DNA of 64,000 nt from Cylicocyclus nassatus (GCA_958299035.1 CATQJL010000316.1:35839441-35903440), one strand, 5' to 3'; counted from the first letter of the stretch, positions 13,494 through 26,272 are shown. The notes: generated by a model from the sequence alone, not told the origin. Program-made: numbers and translations.

Positions 13494-13735
13494 AGTGGCG
13501 TAGGAGATGAGAAGCGAAGCTATGACCAGAACGGACCAAGGTTCGATCCAGCCTCTCGACGGATCAAACCTTCTACCCTCCTTGGATAGAAATTATTACC
13601 AGGGTAATCCGTGAGGACATAAGGACTGATTTGACAGTCGGTGGTCTTCGCATATTGTAAAAGGCTCTCGCCGTTCAAGTTCTTCTGCCACGAAGTAGAA
13701 CGCGTTTGGCGCATCTCGCAAAAAGTACGGCCAAA
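13494..13735 (+). mobile_element. tRNA-derived SINE-like element
   Basis: A polymerase III A-box-like GTGGCGTAGGAGATG (13495) is followed about 35 bases later by a good B-box, GGTTCGATCC (13541-13550), the spacing of a tRNA-type internal promoter. The sequence does not fold into a clean cloverleaf, so it is a tRNA-like head rather than a functional tRNA. The following ~180 bases would be the SINE body, though only one copy lies in this window. Confidence 0.5.
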
Positions 13736-13756
13736 TCTTTTATTTTTTATTTATTA

Positions 13757-14252
13757 CTGGCTGGCTTACCCGGCTCCGCCCGGCCCTGTCAAAACACTAT
13801 GATAAAGCTCCCATCCCTATCCCTGTAAAACCTTTCCGTGTGCCCACTTCTACATAATAACTCCAACTCCCTATTCCCGCTGTGTTAGTATCAGCATGCT
13901 CACTTATCCCTATGCGACATCCCAGCCACGTAGCTCAAAATTTACAAAAAAATTAATAAAATTGAAAAAATTAACGGATACTTGCAAGAACTAATATTGG
14001 TAATTCAGCATGCTCGATTACCCTCCTATACCAACTCCCAATCCCGTAGGTCAAATCTTGCAAAAAATCGATAAAAATCGATGCAATCGATTCGATCGAT
14101 GACAAAAAGTAGCCTATGACACCTGCCCTGCCCCGAAGTGTGGTGTGCCAAGTTTGGTCCTGATCGTTTCAGATATAGAAATTTTTATTTGAAACATACG
14201 TACACACAGACAGACATACAGACAGACAAACAGACATTCAGCTTCGCATACA
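13757..14252 (-). mobile_element. Helitron-type element, short reverse copy
   Basis: Read on the minus strand it begins A|TCCTGTATGCGAAGCTGAATGTCTG and ends GGCGGAGCCGGGTAAGCCAGCCAG|T. The end is the same as the intact copy at 26273-27461, except that CTAG has become CCAG. Inside are the CTGTCTGT tract, CTTGGCACACC and two ATCGATTT-rich units. It is non-coding and about 496 bases. Confidence 0.75.
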
Positions 14253-14682
14253 GGATTAAACATTTGACTTGTCTTCTCTTGGGATATATTTTCTCGGTCA
14301 TACATTACTGCTATATAGTGCTTTTGTTATACTGTCAGTCTGATGATCGCGTTTACAGAAAAATGGATTGACTAATACCTGCAAAAGCTCTTATTGCTTT
14401 TTGAACAAAGTTGTGTGCCAAGCCAATTGAAAATTGGTATAAAAGTGGTAGTCGTAAAAGCTGTTTTTAGCTTTGTGCATGCTGGAACACCAAACCGCAC
14501 GATGTATCGCATTATATCCTGACTGATGGCTCCGTGTCGCAGAAGATGCTACTGACGCATACTTCAAGTTTTCAGTTGACTGATGGCAAGCAAATCCTGA
14601 ACGAAAAATGTGCCCTCTTGTATGAGATTCTCCACTATTCCAAATGTAACGATAATGACAAATAAGCGTGTATACAATTTAA

Positions 14683-14993
14683 CACGTTGAAGACAATGCG
14701 CATTTTTAGTTGTCTGCCTTGTGGGACAATGCCTTTCACGAACGAGTCGAAAATTTCTAGCTAAAATCAAGCAGATCGTCATTTTAACTATACCTACACA
14801 AATTCTTGAAAGCGGCCAAGAAACGTCAAGGTATTTTCCAGGGTTCGAGCGTAAAAGACTTCAGGAAACGGATGTACCCAGTAACTGTTATTATTTCAAA
14901 AAAAATTATGCCGTGACCCACCATGTGGGTCACATTGTCCCACGTGGCAGTCATTGCATGACCCACCATGTGGGTCACGTTGTCATCAATGTG
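14683..14993. mobile_element. 311-base piggyBac-like MITE with TTAA duplication
   Basis: The element is bounded by TTAA at 14679-14682 and 14994-14997, with short ends CACGTTGAAGACAATG and CATCAATGTG in inverted relation. TTAA target duplication is the signature of piggyBac insertion. Two copies of the palindrome TGACCCACCATGTGGGTCA lie near the right end (about 14918 and 14971). A related element with the same CACGTTGA end is at 53660-54078. Open frames inside are not convincing. Confidence 0.75.
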
Positions 14994-14999
14994 TTAAAT

Positions 15000-16098
15000 T
15001 GTCGTAACGGGTTCTTCATACAAGCGCGAGTTGCGCATAATCGGTTCAAGCGAAAGCAACATGTCATCAAACAAACGGAATTTGGCTTTCAAAGTCAAAA
15101 GGACATGGGTAAGGCAATTCTCGCAGTGAAATAAACATTGTATCAAATTGTGACCTGAGACGGCACGTCCATTCACTGCTAAGTAGCGAGATGGTTATCT
15201 GACGCTTGCCTTTTTCTAAAGGTCTTACATAAAAAATATAACCGATGACTTTACGCGACTCCTCTTATCTGCGGAAGCCATCCTGGAGTCATGGCTTCTA
15301 AACATGAATGACGTCTCTTGCTCAAACTGATTGGGCTGTATACTTGTCGAGTATGATGCGCTTGTCCGGTCCTTATACTGAATGAAAATATAGACGGCGC
15401 AAAAATCCCTTACCTACATTATTCAAAATTTTGAAAGCAAAGTATGTAGTGAAGAACAGTTCCCGTCCTTCTACAGTTGCTCTATCATCGCGTCTTAGAC
15501 TGCCCTTTACTGCTATCAACATTTGGTGTAAAATGTGATTTTGCTCTTTTTCCAGCCAAATCTAGCGAACTGAACCTAACGATAGTAGCAGTCAATTACA
15601 GGTAGCCCACTACGTAATCATATTATTGTTGGGTGTAAAGAGTATCAATGGCTGACATGAACAAGGTCAGCAGAATATATTCAACGCATACGGACATGTA
15701 GTGATCGAAAGCTTTGAAGCTACGTTAGATAAGAATCTGAGGAGTATAAAATATTTCTAGAATGTGCAGTATTTTTAGCGTTTTTTAAATCCGAGGACAA
15801 TTTTTTAGAATCGCTTTTGTTCAATGATCAATCGGCGTTCCCCTTTTTGTGATCGCTGGAATGTGAGAGACAGGTCCATGGCTGAGTCAAGATGCCAATA
15901 CAGTTTTTCAGTAAGATATACGAAACCTCAAAGGGGAAACTTTCGTAAGGACGCATTAATTGGCCGCCACTAAGTAGGAGAACATGTAATTTGAATTTGT
16001 TTTGTTTCTTTCGGAATTCATTTGGGTGGGCTTATGCTGCACTTTCCGATATATTGAAAACTTTTGGAGTCTGAACTAATCAAATTCGGAAATGACAA
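15000..16098. other. Unassigned intergenic sequence
   Basis: AT-rich sequence with no domain-bearing open frame and no repeat family that I could link to other parts of the window. Confidence 0.45.
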
Positions 16099-17265
16099 TT
16101 ACCTACTATACTTGGGTAATTCGAGAATTTTTCATCGAATGAATGAATATCGAATAAATTCGAAAAGGAAAAATTTCGAATAAACGAATATCGAATAAAT
16201 TCGGAAAATCAAAAATATCGAATGAATGAATTTCGAATAAATTCGGAAAATCAAAAATATCGAATGAATGAATTTCGAATAAATTCGGAAAAACAAAAAT
16301 ATCGAATGAATGAATATCGAATATATTCGGACATTGGAAGTCGAATTTCGAATGAATATTCGAATGATTTATCGAATAACTAAGCAATCACATCTTAAAC
16401 TTGCCGACATATCTGGCTAGAGCCGATCCAATGATAATCAGCCCCCTAGTATCTCCTATACCAACTCCTAGCTCAAAATTTTCCAAAAATTGCTGAAATC
16501 GATAAAATAGATTTCGGTTTTGATCAGCATCCTCATTTACCCCCTGTACCAACTCCTAAGCTCGTAGCTCGAAATTTTCCAAAAATCGATAAAATTTATA
16601 AAGTAAATTTTTATCCATAATCAGCCGTGGGTGCGAAGGGTTGAGATAAATCTTACCCTCCCTTCACTTTGGAGCCTGGGCTACCTCCCCCCTTCACTTT
16701 GGACGGAGGAAAAAAATTCTTTGAAGTGAGATGATAGTGTGCTTGAAGTGGAGTAGAATCTAAGGTAAAACAATTTATTTACAGAGTGTAGGGGACGAGA
16801 ATGCGGGAAACGAAGCAAAAATCGGGCCGGACCCCCCCCCCCCCTCATGAGACAAAGCAGGTGCTGAGGTGAGAAAATACTTAGTTTAAAGTTGAGATAT
16901 CGTATTGAAATCCAATTTTAAGAATTTCATGGGACGAGCGGTAATGAGTCGGATGGAAGGGGGCATGGTCATGAAACGAATGGCCGAGCGTGTTGTACGA
17001 GACTCGGAAAAAGACATTTTGTGGTTGTACTGTGGCTATAAATCAAATAATTTGCCATTGTATTGTGTGTATAAGGATAAACGATAAATGGAAATGTTGT
17101 ACACAATCAAAGATGTAGATAGTGAGTGAAGTTTGGTTGAGGCAGGTTTGAATTTCCAACTATACCCCCCTTCGAGCCAAAAAAATTCCATATCTCGGTA
17201 GGGGGGTCCTCTCATAATCTGATTTCTTTTTTATCTTGTCGAGGAGAGTGTACTGCATATAACTA

Positions 17266-17390
17266 GGGCTGTCGCAAAAGAATCTGCTGAAGCAGACCTT
17301 CTTGAGCTTGAATTTCACACAAAAATCTATGCGTCTTCAACTGGGTACTGTTGCTCTCCTTCCTTACAGCAGATTCTTTCGCGACAGCCC
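17266..17390. mobile_element. 125-base TA-flanked MITE, left mirror copy
   Basis: TIRs GGGCTGTCGCAAAAGAATC and its complement delimit 125 bases between TA dinucleotides (17264-17265 and 17391-17392). It sits in the left arm of the 4.14-kb palindrome. A mirror-image copy is in the right arm at 17960-18084. Confidence 0.8.
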
Positions 17391-17959
17391 TACTTATATC
17401 AAGTAAACCTCCCTTTACAAGATGGTGAAAAAATTAGATCACGAAAAGAGCTCCCCGCTGAGATATGGACTGTGAAATAGAACCACCCAAAATCGATTTT
17501 TTTGCTATAACTCTTGTGTAAATAAACAAAAATAAACAAGGAGCTGGATTTAGAATCTACTCTTCAAGTGTTTTAGAATGATATGTGATATGTGGGGGTT
17601 CCTTGTTTTTTTCGCCCTGCGACAGGGGTTGAGACGATTCAGTTATGCGATCTCAGGTCTATCCCCCCTCCATATGCATTAAAGTGGGCGGGGTTGAGAT
17701 CGCATAACTGAATCGTCTCAACCCCTGTCGCAGGGCGAAAAAAACAAGGAACCCCCACATATTATATATCATTCGAAAGCTCTTGAAGAGTAGATTCTAA
17801 TTCCAGCTCCTTGTTCATTTTTGTTCATTTACACAAGAGTTATTGCAAAAAAATCGATTTTGGGTGGTTCTATTTAACGGTACATTTCTCAGCAGGAAGG
17901 TCCTTTGGTGATCTACTTTTTTCACCGTCTTGTAGAGGGAGGTTTACTTGATATAAGTA

Positions 17960-18084
17960 GGGCTGTCGCAAAAGGATCTACTGTAAGGAAGGAGAGCAAC
18001 AGTACCGAGTTGAAGACGCATAGATTTTTGTGTGAAATTTAAGCTCAAGAAGGTCTGCTTCAGCAGATTCTTTTGCGACAGCCC
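17960..18084. mobile_element. 125-base TA-flanked MITE, right mirror copy
   Basis: Inverted counterpart of 17266-17390, with the same length, TA flanks (17958-17959, 18085-18086) and internal sequence apart from a few substitutions. Because both copies occupy mirror positions, the MITE was present before the arm was duplicated. Confidence 0.8.
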
Positions 18085-18574
18085 TAGTTATATCCAGTAC
18101 ACTCTCCTCGACAAGATAAAAAAAATCAGATTATGAGAGGACTCCACTACCGAGATATGGAATTTTTTTGGCTCGAAGGGGGGAGGTATAGTTGACAACT
18201 CAAACCTGCCTCAACCAAACCTCACTCACTATCCACATCTTTGATTGTGTACAACATTTCCATTTATCGTTTATCCTTATACACACAATACAATGGCAAA
18301 TTATTTAATTTATAGCCACAGTACAGCCACAATATGTCTTTTTCCGAGTCTCGTACAACACGCCTACGTGAAGTCTCCACTCCAGCCATTCGTTTCATGA
18401 CCATGCGCCATTCTATCCGACTCATTACCGCTCGTAGCATGAAATTCTTAGAATTGGATTTCAATAAGATATCTCAACTTTAAACTAAGTATTTTCTCAC
18501 CTCAGCATCTGCTTAGTCTCAGTGAGGGGAATCCGGTCCCGATTTTTGCTTCGTTTCCCGCATTATGGTAACTA

Positions 18575-19428
18575 TTAGGTTGGCACGAAAGTTCTTGCGT
18601 AATTCAAACAAAATTCAATAACTTTTCAATGACTAAACCTAAATTCACAATCTTGTATGCTAAAAATATTAGAAGCCTTGCGCTTCACGATGGTAGTTTA
18701 ATCATAAGATTTTGTGAGCTGGACATCAAGAACGAAACTCTCGAATATGGAACTTCAAATTTTACGATTTTGAGTTTGGTGCCAGAAAATCGCAGAATGC
18801 CGCTAGCTAGCCGAAAAAAATCTGTAGAATTTTCCTACGCAACAAAAGTCCATATGTTACTTTGAAAGGCTTTGATCTTGCACGGTGATGCAAAAACAAA
18901 AAATTCGTAAAATATGTCATTTTGCGGAAAAAATCCCCTCATGTCCGCAGTTTTCCGGCGAAAACACTTTTTTACAATCGAAAAAGCGTCGCAAGGCCCT
19001 AAATAGGCACTATGTCTGATTTCTGGTTGCAAACTGTGTTTCTGTGGGAAAATTAGAGCGATAAGGCGATTTGTCCTATGAAATGAGAAATTTCGCAAAT
19101 TTTTAGTTTTCGCATTTCCATGCGAAATCAAAGCCTGCTAAAATAACGTATGGACTTTTGCTGTGTAAATAAATTTTACAGATTTTTTTCGGCTAGCTAG
19201 CGGCCCTCTGCGATTTTCTGCCACCAAACTCAAAATCGCAAAATTTGAAGCCCCATGTTTGAGAGCTTCGTTCTCGATGGCTAGCTCATGGAATGTTGTG
19301 CTTGGACCTCCATCATAGAGCGTGAGACTTCTAATATTTTTAGCATACAAGATTGTGAATTTAGGTTTAGTCTTTGAAAAGTTATTGAATATTGTTTGAA
19401 TTACGCAAGAACTTTCGTGCCAACCTAA
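18575..19428. mobile_element. 854-base mariner-type foldback MITE
   Basis: The ends TTAGGTTGGCACGAAAGTTC and its complement are typical mariner-style TIRs, and the element is flanked by TA (18573-18574, 19429-19430). The halves are long inverted repeats: the same translated phrase (TKPKFTILYAKNIRSL) reads forward at 18632 and backward near 19370. It has no transposase. It interrupts the right arm of the surrounding palindrome, so it is younger than that element. Confidence 0.85.
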
Positions 19429-19669
19429 TATGTTAAAATTTATACAAATAAATCTAGAAAATTTGAAATCAAAAAATTGGAAAATTGTCAAAATTAAAAT
19501 TCAAAAAAAATTAAAGTTAAAAAATTGAATTTTTTTCAATTCTACCCCCCCCCCCCCCGGTCGACGTCGGCAATTTTTGGACCCTCTTCACTTTTGAGGG
19601 TCAAAAACAGCCGAGACCCCCCTCACTTTGGAGGGTACCCAACTCAGGCCTTCGCACCTATGCTGATGA

Positions 19670-19900
19670 TACACCAGAATTAACTTTATTTCTTATCAGC
19701 ATCAACAATGTAAAAGCAAAGGGCTTGCTCTACTTTCTACAACAATTGAAATCGACATTTTTACTGTCGCAAGCAGTCGGAAAAATGCGCTCTCCATACA
19801 GTTCAAAGGTATAACGGTTGCAAAAGATGCATTAACGAGTTTTGCGAGAAAAAAACGCGGACGAAGTGAGCTTGATACTCAGCAGTTGGCTTTGCAATAA
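19670..19900 (+). pseudogene. Possible transposase C-terminal remnant
   Basis: An open frame of 76 codons without a start Met ends in FARKKRGRSELDTQQLALQ and a stop. It lies in the only non-palindromic part of the right arm of the hAT-like element. Position and a basic stretch followed by a short tail are loosely reminiscent of the end of hAT transposases, but no diagnostic residues are visible. It could equally be a chance frame. Confidence 0.25.
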
Positions 19901-20254
19901 AGTCGAATAATCTGAATACGGAGTCATTCGAATACGAATTCGAATGAACATTCGAATAAAACATTCGAATAAAATCTATTCGAAACCCCAATTTTTGATT
20001 ATTCGAGTTTTCGAATAATATTCGAAACCTCTTTTTTTGATTATTTGAGTTTTCGAATAATATTCGAAACCTCGTTTTTTGATTATTCGAGTTTTCGAAT
20101 TTTATTCGAAACCCTGTTTTTTGATTATTCGAGTTTCGAATATTATTCGAAAATGGAGGAACTCCGAATATCGAATTTCGAATACAAATATATTCGAATG
20201 TTTTATTCGAATGATCGAATTTCTATTCGATTCGGACCCAAGTATATTACCTAC

Positions 20255-21008
20255 TAGTTTTCGACATACGCCCAGCTTGGCTCCAGTAACCCTAGCCGCA
20301 TGGACTACCACGCCTCTACTTGGTGGGTGTAACTGAGTGCCCGCAAACAGCTGCAACTCTTTGACGCGTCTTACGTGGCAGACACGGTAGAGGGTGTGAC
20401 TGTATCCTGTTGCATACAGTTACATAGAAGACGCTAAAGCACTCGTTCATTTTCCGTGATAAGGACTTGAAAATTGGGGTTTTTGAACTTTCGGGCACAA
20501 GCTACACATCTGATCCGGGCCTCAGAAAGACTTGAGAAACCCTTCCTCACTACTCCTCACTTATCTTTTTTGCTTGTGCTGTCGCTCACTCCAGAACAAA
20601 GAATAAGACTGATCCCTCTTTTTACTATTCACTAGACAAAAAGTCCAAAACAAAATTTCCATTAGTTTCCACATCGTTGCTAAACCCTTCGCGGTCGGAG
20701 CACGAACCTGCCGGTCCAAAAATTTGCCGGTCAAATCTACCTTTCCCCTGATAATAAACAGATATGCATGACAAGAAGGAACATAACAACAGGAAAGGGA
20801 GTGGAAAGGGAAGCATAACCAATGCAAAACTGGATTGCTTAGGGGCGCTTTGCGATCGGAGCAGATTGCGCGGCCAATAAAAATTTTGAGGGCCATAAAA
20901 CCTAGAAAAAGGAACATGAAACCGCACATAAGTATTGATAAATATTCGAGCCATATTTCGAGTTCCCTCACAAGCTTGCGCACACCAAGTCTGATGTCTC
21001 ATTGCGTT
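20255..21008. other. Unassigned sequence
   Basis: Overlapping short open frames on both strands (up to 140 codons on the minus strand at 20561-20983, with a hydrophobic segment) show no recognisable domain and no splice-site-linked partners. No repeat family assigned. Confidence 0.4.
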
Positions 21009-21011
21009 TTA

Positions 21012-21120
21012 GGCTGGATTCGTTTTGAGTCGTAAGTTCCGGAACAGTTGCAGCAGAGCACACAATTCGAGAGCTGTGTTGAAATTGTTCCGGAACTTAA
21101 GGATCAGTATGAACCCAGCC
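21012..21120. mobile_element. 109-base MITE with TTA duplication (PIF/Harbinger-like)
   Basis: The TIRs GGCTGGATTCGT and its relaxed complement (ATGAACCCAGCC) are flanked by TTA (21009-21011, 21121-21123). The inner arms GTTCCGGAACAGTT and AATTGTTCCGGAAC continue the inverted repeat. A related right half occurs near 53440-53490. Confidence 0.7.
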
Positions 21121-21604
21121 TTAGTTGTAAACAACGTCAACCCGCAACATGCACCTGCTCTTTCGGCTTTACTTCCTGATCCCTCAAAAACCATACCCCT
21201 TTGTTCCAAATCCCGGAAACAATATCTAGCTTGATCCGGTTCAGCTGTGCGGCCCTGAATCAACTTTAACTTGCTTTTACAAATGTAGACTTTTATCAGC
21301 ATATCTTTAATACGTCGTAGTTCAAAGTCTTAAATTCCAATGGCTCAGCTCTCAAATTTCAGCGCAAGAATCCTTATTTCGGTAGTAGACCACAAGTAAC
21401 TTTTATATTATATTATTTTCACTTTACCCGATAAAGCATGAAAAGCCGACAACTCCTCGTAATGCTCAACATGCTGAAGCACCGCAAACTCTAATACGAT
21501 GCCGCCTATAATTACAATGCATCCACCTACGGATAAAACTAGTATTTTTTATTGTGAATGAAATTGTTACAAATAATGCTGTACTGTATGTAAGGCAGCT
21601 TAAT

Positions 21605-22850
21605 AACGGATAGGTTGAACCGAAAGTTCTGTCGTTTCATTTTTAAAAAATCGTAACTTTGCTGTCTCAACGGATTTACTTCATTTTATTTTCATTAGAA
21701 AGAACTGGTCTTTCGCTTTCGAATGCTCTTTTGGCTTGCTTCGGATGCACACTGATTGCAGAGATAAAAATAGAAGAAGAAGACCATATAAACTTTGCTC
21801 ATTTCAAAGATCGCTAAAAATCCGGAACGCTGCAGAAAAACTGAAGTCATCAACACATACATTTTTTGACCTGCTGTTTGCAACTGTGAAAAGCTTTTCT
21901 TGTTTGAACGTCTCTGTGAAAAATTACGAATTGTCAGTTAACTACAGAAAACGCCAAAATTAACACGTTTTGGATCGCGAAATCGCGCGCGGCGAAAAAG
22001 TGCAATTTCAGCCGTTAGCCAACAAAGAGACCTTATTTCGTAGGTTATGGGCTACATCTGTAATTAGCACGCCAGATAAGCTCCATACCAGAAGTTCTGA
22101 GCGAATTCGAAGTGTTTGGATTTTGTCGCTTGAGAGAGACTTCTGTGCTTTCTTGAAAGATAGAAACAAGAACTCAGTTTCTAATAGTATTTAAAACTAT
22201 CTATGATTAACGTGGTACATATCATTATTGAAACTACGGTTTTTCTCTTTGAATTCGAAGCAAAGAGACATTGCGACGTCGCACGCGTCGTTCGCGTTGC
22301 CGTACTTCGTTGCAACTGTTGTTTGATTTGTCCTCACATCTCCTAAACAAATACCGGTGGCACAGCTCTACAGAGTCTTTTGGAAAGGGAGAGCTTAGCT
22401 TTTTGACTTAGTAGTTTGACAATAAGAAAACCTCCTGTAAGCGTTGGAAAGACCTTTCAAATCCGCGTGCTGCACCATGTGCAGCACCTGTCCGAAACAT
22501 GTTAATTAATTTGTCACTTTTCTCGAAAATCATAACTTTTTAAAGAGACTCCCAAACAGCACAAACTCTTCAGAGTTGGGTAGAGTAGGCCAAAAAACAT
22601 ATGTAATGACGATTTCAGCTTTTTGCAGCGTTCCAAATTTTTGATGACCTAACTTAAAATGGTCAAAGCTCATTTGGTCCCCTTTTTCTATTTTTATCTC
22701 CGCATTCAGTGTGCATCCGAAACAAGCCAAAAAAGCATTCGAAAGTGAAAAGCTTGTTCTTTCTAATAAAAATAAAGTGGAATAAATCCGTTGAGACAAC
22801 GCAAAGTTACGATTTTTTACAAATGAAACAACAGAACTTTCGGTTTAAGC
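21605..22850. mobile_element. Foldback element, ~175-base arms
   Basis: Inverted arms at about 21620-21785 and 22680-22845 share AACCGAAAGTTCTGTCG, AACGGATTTACTTCA and TTCGGATGCACACTGA. The outermost ends resemble mariner TIRs (TAGGTTGAACCGAAAGTTC) but no clean TA duplication was found. The spacer is non-coding AT-rich sequence. Confidence 0.6.
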
Positions 22851-25800
22851 TAATTCAGTAGTGCTACCAGTTCAAACCTCATTCTAAACTACTGAATCTT
22901 AAGAAGTAATTTTTCAAACATTGGTTATATGTATAAAAGTTTTTTCCAGTTTCTAAAAACCCATTTTTATAGGGCGCTTTTAATAGTCTTTCAATCGTGC
23001 TCATTTGTTTGAAAGGACAGCAGAACGTAACTGAACATCTTATTTTTTGCTCTGTTGTTCTGAATTCCGCGGACAGAAGAGGGATTTTTCGAAACAAATG
23101 TAACGTTTGCTGGGGACTTGTGCAACAAAGCGCTCATCGAAATATAATTGTTAGAAAATTTTGAGCTACTATTTTAGCATAGCGGGCCATTGGCTTTCAT
23201 TGTGGTCCTCATAAATCGCATAAAAACCTTAAGCGCAATGGAAATTCCGCTCTAATTATTGAGATTATGATTATATACTGAAAAAACAAGAATTTCACAC
23301 AATTGGTAGTCAAACATAAAAAATGTTCTGCTATCTTGAAAAGAAAATAGGTTTTTTCGAGTTTTTGTTGCAAAATTTGTTTGTGGAATAGTTGACATCA
23401 ATAGCATCACTGCTCCACCGACTACTGACTACACAGCGAGAACTACAGCACTGGCAGTGCCGCTTTTCAAAACTGCGTTTTAAACGCAATAAAACGCCGG
23501 AAGTGCCGCATTGCTATAGCTTTCTTCAGGTTACTCCTATAGAGCTCTGGTTAAAATATTTGAAACCAACGCTGTCTGATGCATCCGATAGTATGTTCAA
23601 AAATTGGAAAATTCACAATTTTTTTGTGCCCTCCGGCGCAATAAACGCGATATTGCGTCGTAAGTGCCGCATTCGAATAGCTTCCCACAAAGCTACTCTT
23701 TTTGATTCACTTTATTATATTTGGACTCGGCACTGTTTGCTCTATCCGACAATATATTTAAAATCTGGAAAAGTCAATTTTTTCATGTGCCGCAGGGCGC
23801 AATAAACGCGTTTTTGCGTCGGAAGTGCCGCATTGTTATAACTGCCTTCAAAATTATCGCACAAAGCTCATGTTTACACAGTTGTCATCAGTGTCCCTTG
23901 AGCTATCCGCCAATATGTTTGAACATTTGAAAATCTCAATTTTCAGTGAATTACACGCTCTGATTCTTTTTGATCCCTTTTGGGGCACTGATAAGCTGAT
24001 AACAATCTTCAAAGTAATCGTACACAATTCTGAATAACATATTTAAAACCAGCTCTTTGTCAGCTATCCAATGATGTGTTTAAAAACCTGAAAATCTCAA
24101 ATTTTTTATTTCCGATTTTATTGGTCCCTCATATCGGTATTATTAGCTAGGCTGGCCCCGGCCCCTGGCCGCAGTGACCTATCAGTATCGATTATTGCGG
24201 TCAAGATCGGTTGTTATCAGAATACAAAATTGATTTTTACTTGTTGACTTCAACATTCCGAAAGTGTGGTACTTACTGAATTTGTAATTTGAAATCATGA
24301 ACTTCAGTTTTTGAAATTCATCGAAATTTAGAAATCACTCCTAATTAATTCAGAAATTCCAGGTCACGGTAGCACAAGGATTTCCAGTTTCCGCTTTGGG
24401 ACAGAGAGTGCCAGTTTTCTGATCGCAATTTGAAATCTCCAATCGATCACTTCTCCTGGCCTATCTGAGAATTAGCAAAAAATCATAACTTCTGATTTGG
24501 AAACCCAAACTCGAAGTCTTAACAATTTTGATAGATTTTTTAGCCAAAGTAAGATTTGAATAGCAAAAATAATGATTTTTGATTTCGAAGAGCCTCGCTT
24601 CAATTCTTGCCGTATCATGTATTCAAGCTACTGAGATTTCAATGGCAAAGATCATATTTTCTGATTTTTGAAATGCCTAGCACATTTGATCAAAATGCAA
24701 CTATTAGTAATCACCGTTTCTTTCCAAGTCAATCAGTATTTGGAAAGCCTTGGATAACTTCGCACCTTTGGACATGCCTATGTCAGCTGAGTGCAGTTGC
24801 ACCCAAATCGATTGGATAAAATAAACACAGCTAAACATATTTTTGTAACCAGATCACTTTAAGTTGTTAAAATAGAAAGTAGACTTACATTTTTACCCGT
24901 ACACTGAATGTACAGTGCATATGGAATTCAATTTTCAACACGAACTCTATTTTTAAAATTTTCTGAAAATTTTAGAAATTACCGAAAAAATAAGCAAATG
25001 ACGTCAAAATCTTGAGAATCTGATATCTTGAAAATCGCATAAATTTGTATGGTTTTTCTTTCTGAAAACATAAATATATGTAATTTTCAAAATATCAATG
25101 TAAAATTTGGGAGTTTTTGCGAGTAGTCGTGTGAACACAGGTGTGAATGGAAAGTCAACATTCATAGGTACTTTGTTTCTCCTAGGTTTCCAATTTACAG
25201 TCAATCCAATAATTTAGTCTTTTATAGTGAGCCTTGAAACTTTTGCCAGATTGAAGCCACATAGATGATTTTCAAAATTTCAAAATAATTCTGAAAAGTT
25301 TGTGTGCTAACTTCATATTTTCTGAAATTATACAGCTTCGATAGTCTAAATTTACAAAAACAAGTAATGCGTCTGCATATATTCTGCACAGAATTGGTTC
25401 AGGCGCATCTGCACCCAGCTGACACAACCGGGTCCTAAGGTGCGAAGTTATCTAACGGATGCCATCCAGATATCGATTATTTTGGAAAGAATGTGATTTT
25501 TAATAGTTTCAAGATTTGTTGAAATGAGCTAGGCTTCTCAAAAATCAGAAAATATGTTATTTGTTATTGAAATTTCGCATAGCTAGGCATGATAAAATTT
25601 CGCAAGAATTGAAGCTAGGTTTCAAAATCCCACATCAGCCAAAAAATATAAAGTCGATAAGAATTTGAGTTTGGACTCTCAAAAGACAGAGAATATGATG
25701 CCGCCTTTTCATCAGTATTCTGGTAGTTTCTTTACCGAAATAAAATACAGCCGTTTTGAGAAATTAAGGGTCTTGACAGTATTGGTCTAAAATTATGACT

Positions 25801-26272
25801 CGAGGATCAATCATTCATTCTATTCAGGACGGAAACATATTTTATTGGCTGGAATAGAACTGAGAATAAAAGATTTTGATGTGGGGAACTCAAAAAAGTA
25901 GAATTTTTTGTTAAAGCTACAACGTAGACTCTACTCACAAACCGATAGCAGGTATTTCAAAAAAGTTCCATTGATCTTATTATTGGATCGCAGCCTTAAT
26001 AAGTAAAAGATATCTCAATCCTTGCACTGAGAAAGCTTTTTGAAAACACGATCGGATCTACGCGCTCTTAAAGCCAATATTGCAGTTCGTTTGGGGCACT
26101 GGAATCCTCACCACGGGCAATCACACATCGGAAGGCATTGCAGCCGAATTTCTTCACACAAAAAGGTCGTCAAATCATTCCAACAAGATCATAACTGGAG
26201 CTCTTTTTTGCTTCGATTTTCTTTGAATGGTATAAGGCCTTTCGCACAAAAAAATACAGTGTAACATGTTCA

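Larger units (their letters stand above)
16107..20246. mobile_element. 4.14-kb palindromic hAT-like element with 8-base target duplication
   Basis: The terminal inverted repeats are TATACTTGGGT at the left and ACCCAAGTATA in relaxed form at the right, each flanked by the same 8 bases TTACCTAC (16099-16106 and 20247-20254). An 8-base duplication points to the hAT superfamily. Inside each end is a block of TTCGAA-rich short repeats (16120-16380; 19915-20230). Further in, two long arms fold on a centre near 17680: C-runs plus TTCACTTTGGA motifs, then about 870 bases of near-identical inverted sequence (16800-18560). The right arm is lengthened by an 854-base mariner-type insertion. The element is essentially non-coding apart from a 76-codon remnant frame at 19670-19900. 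Confidence 0.8.

Noticed and set aside
20561..20983. 140-codon minus-strand frame with a hydrophobic segment
   Set aside because: It overlaps another equally long frame on the same strand, matches no known family, and lacks exon partners.
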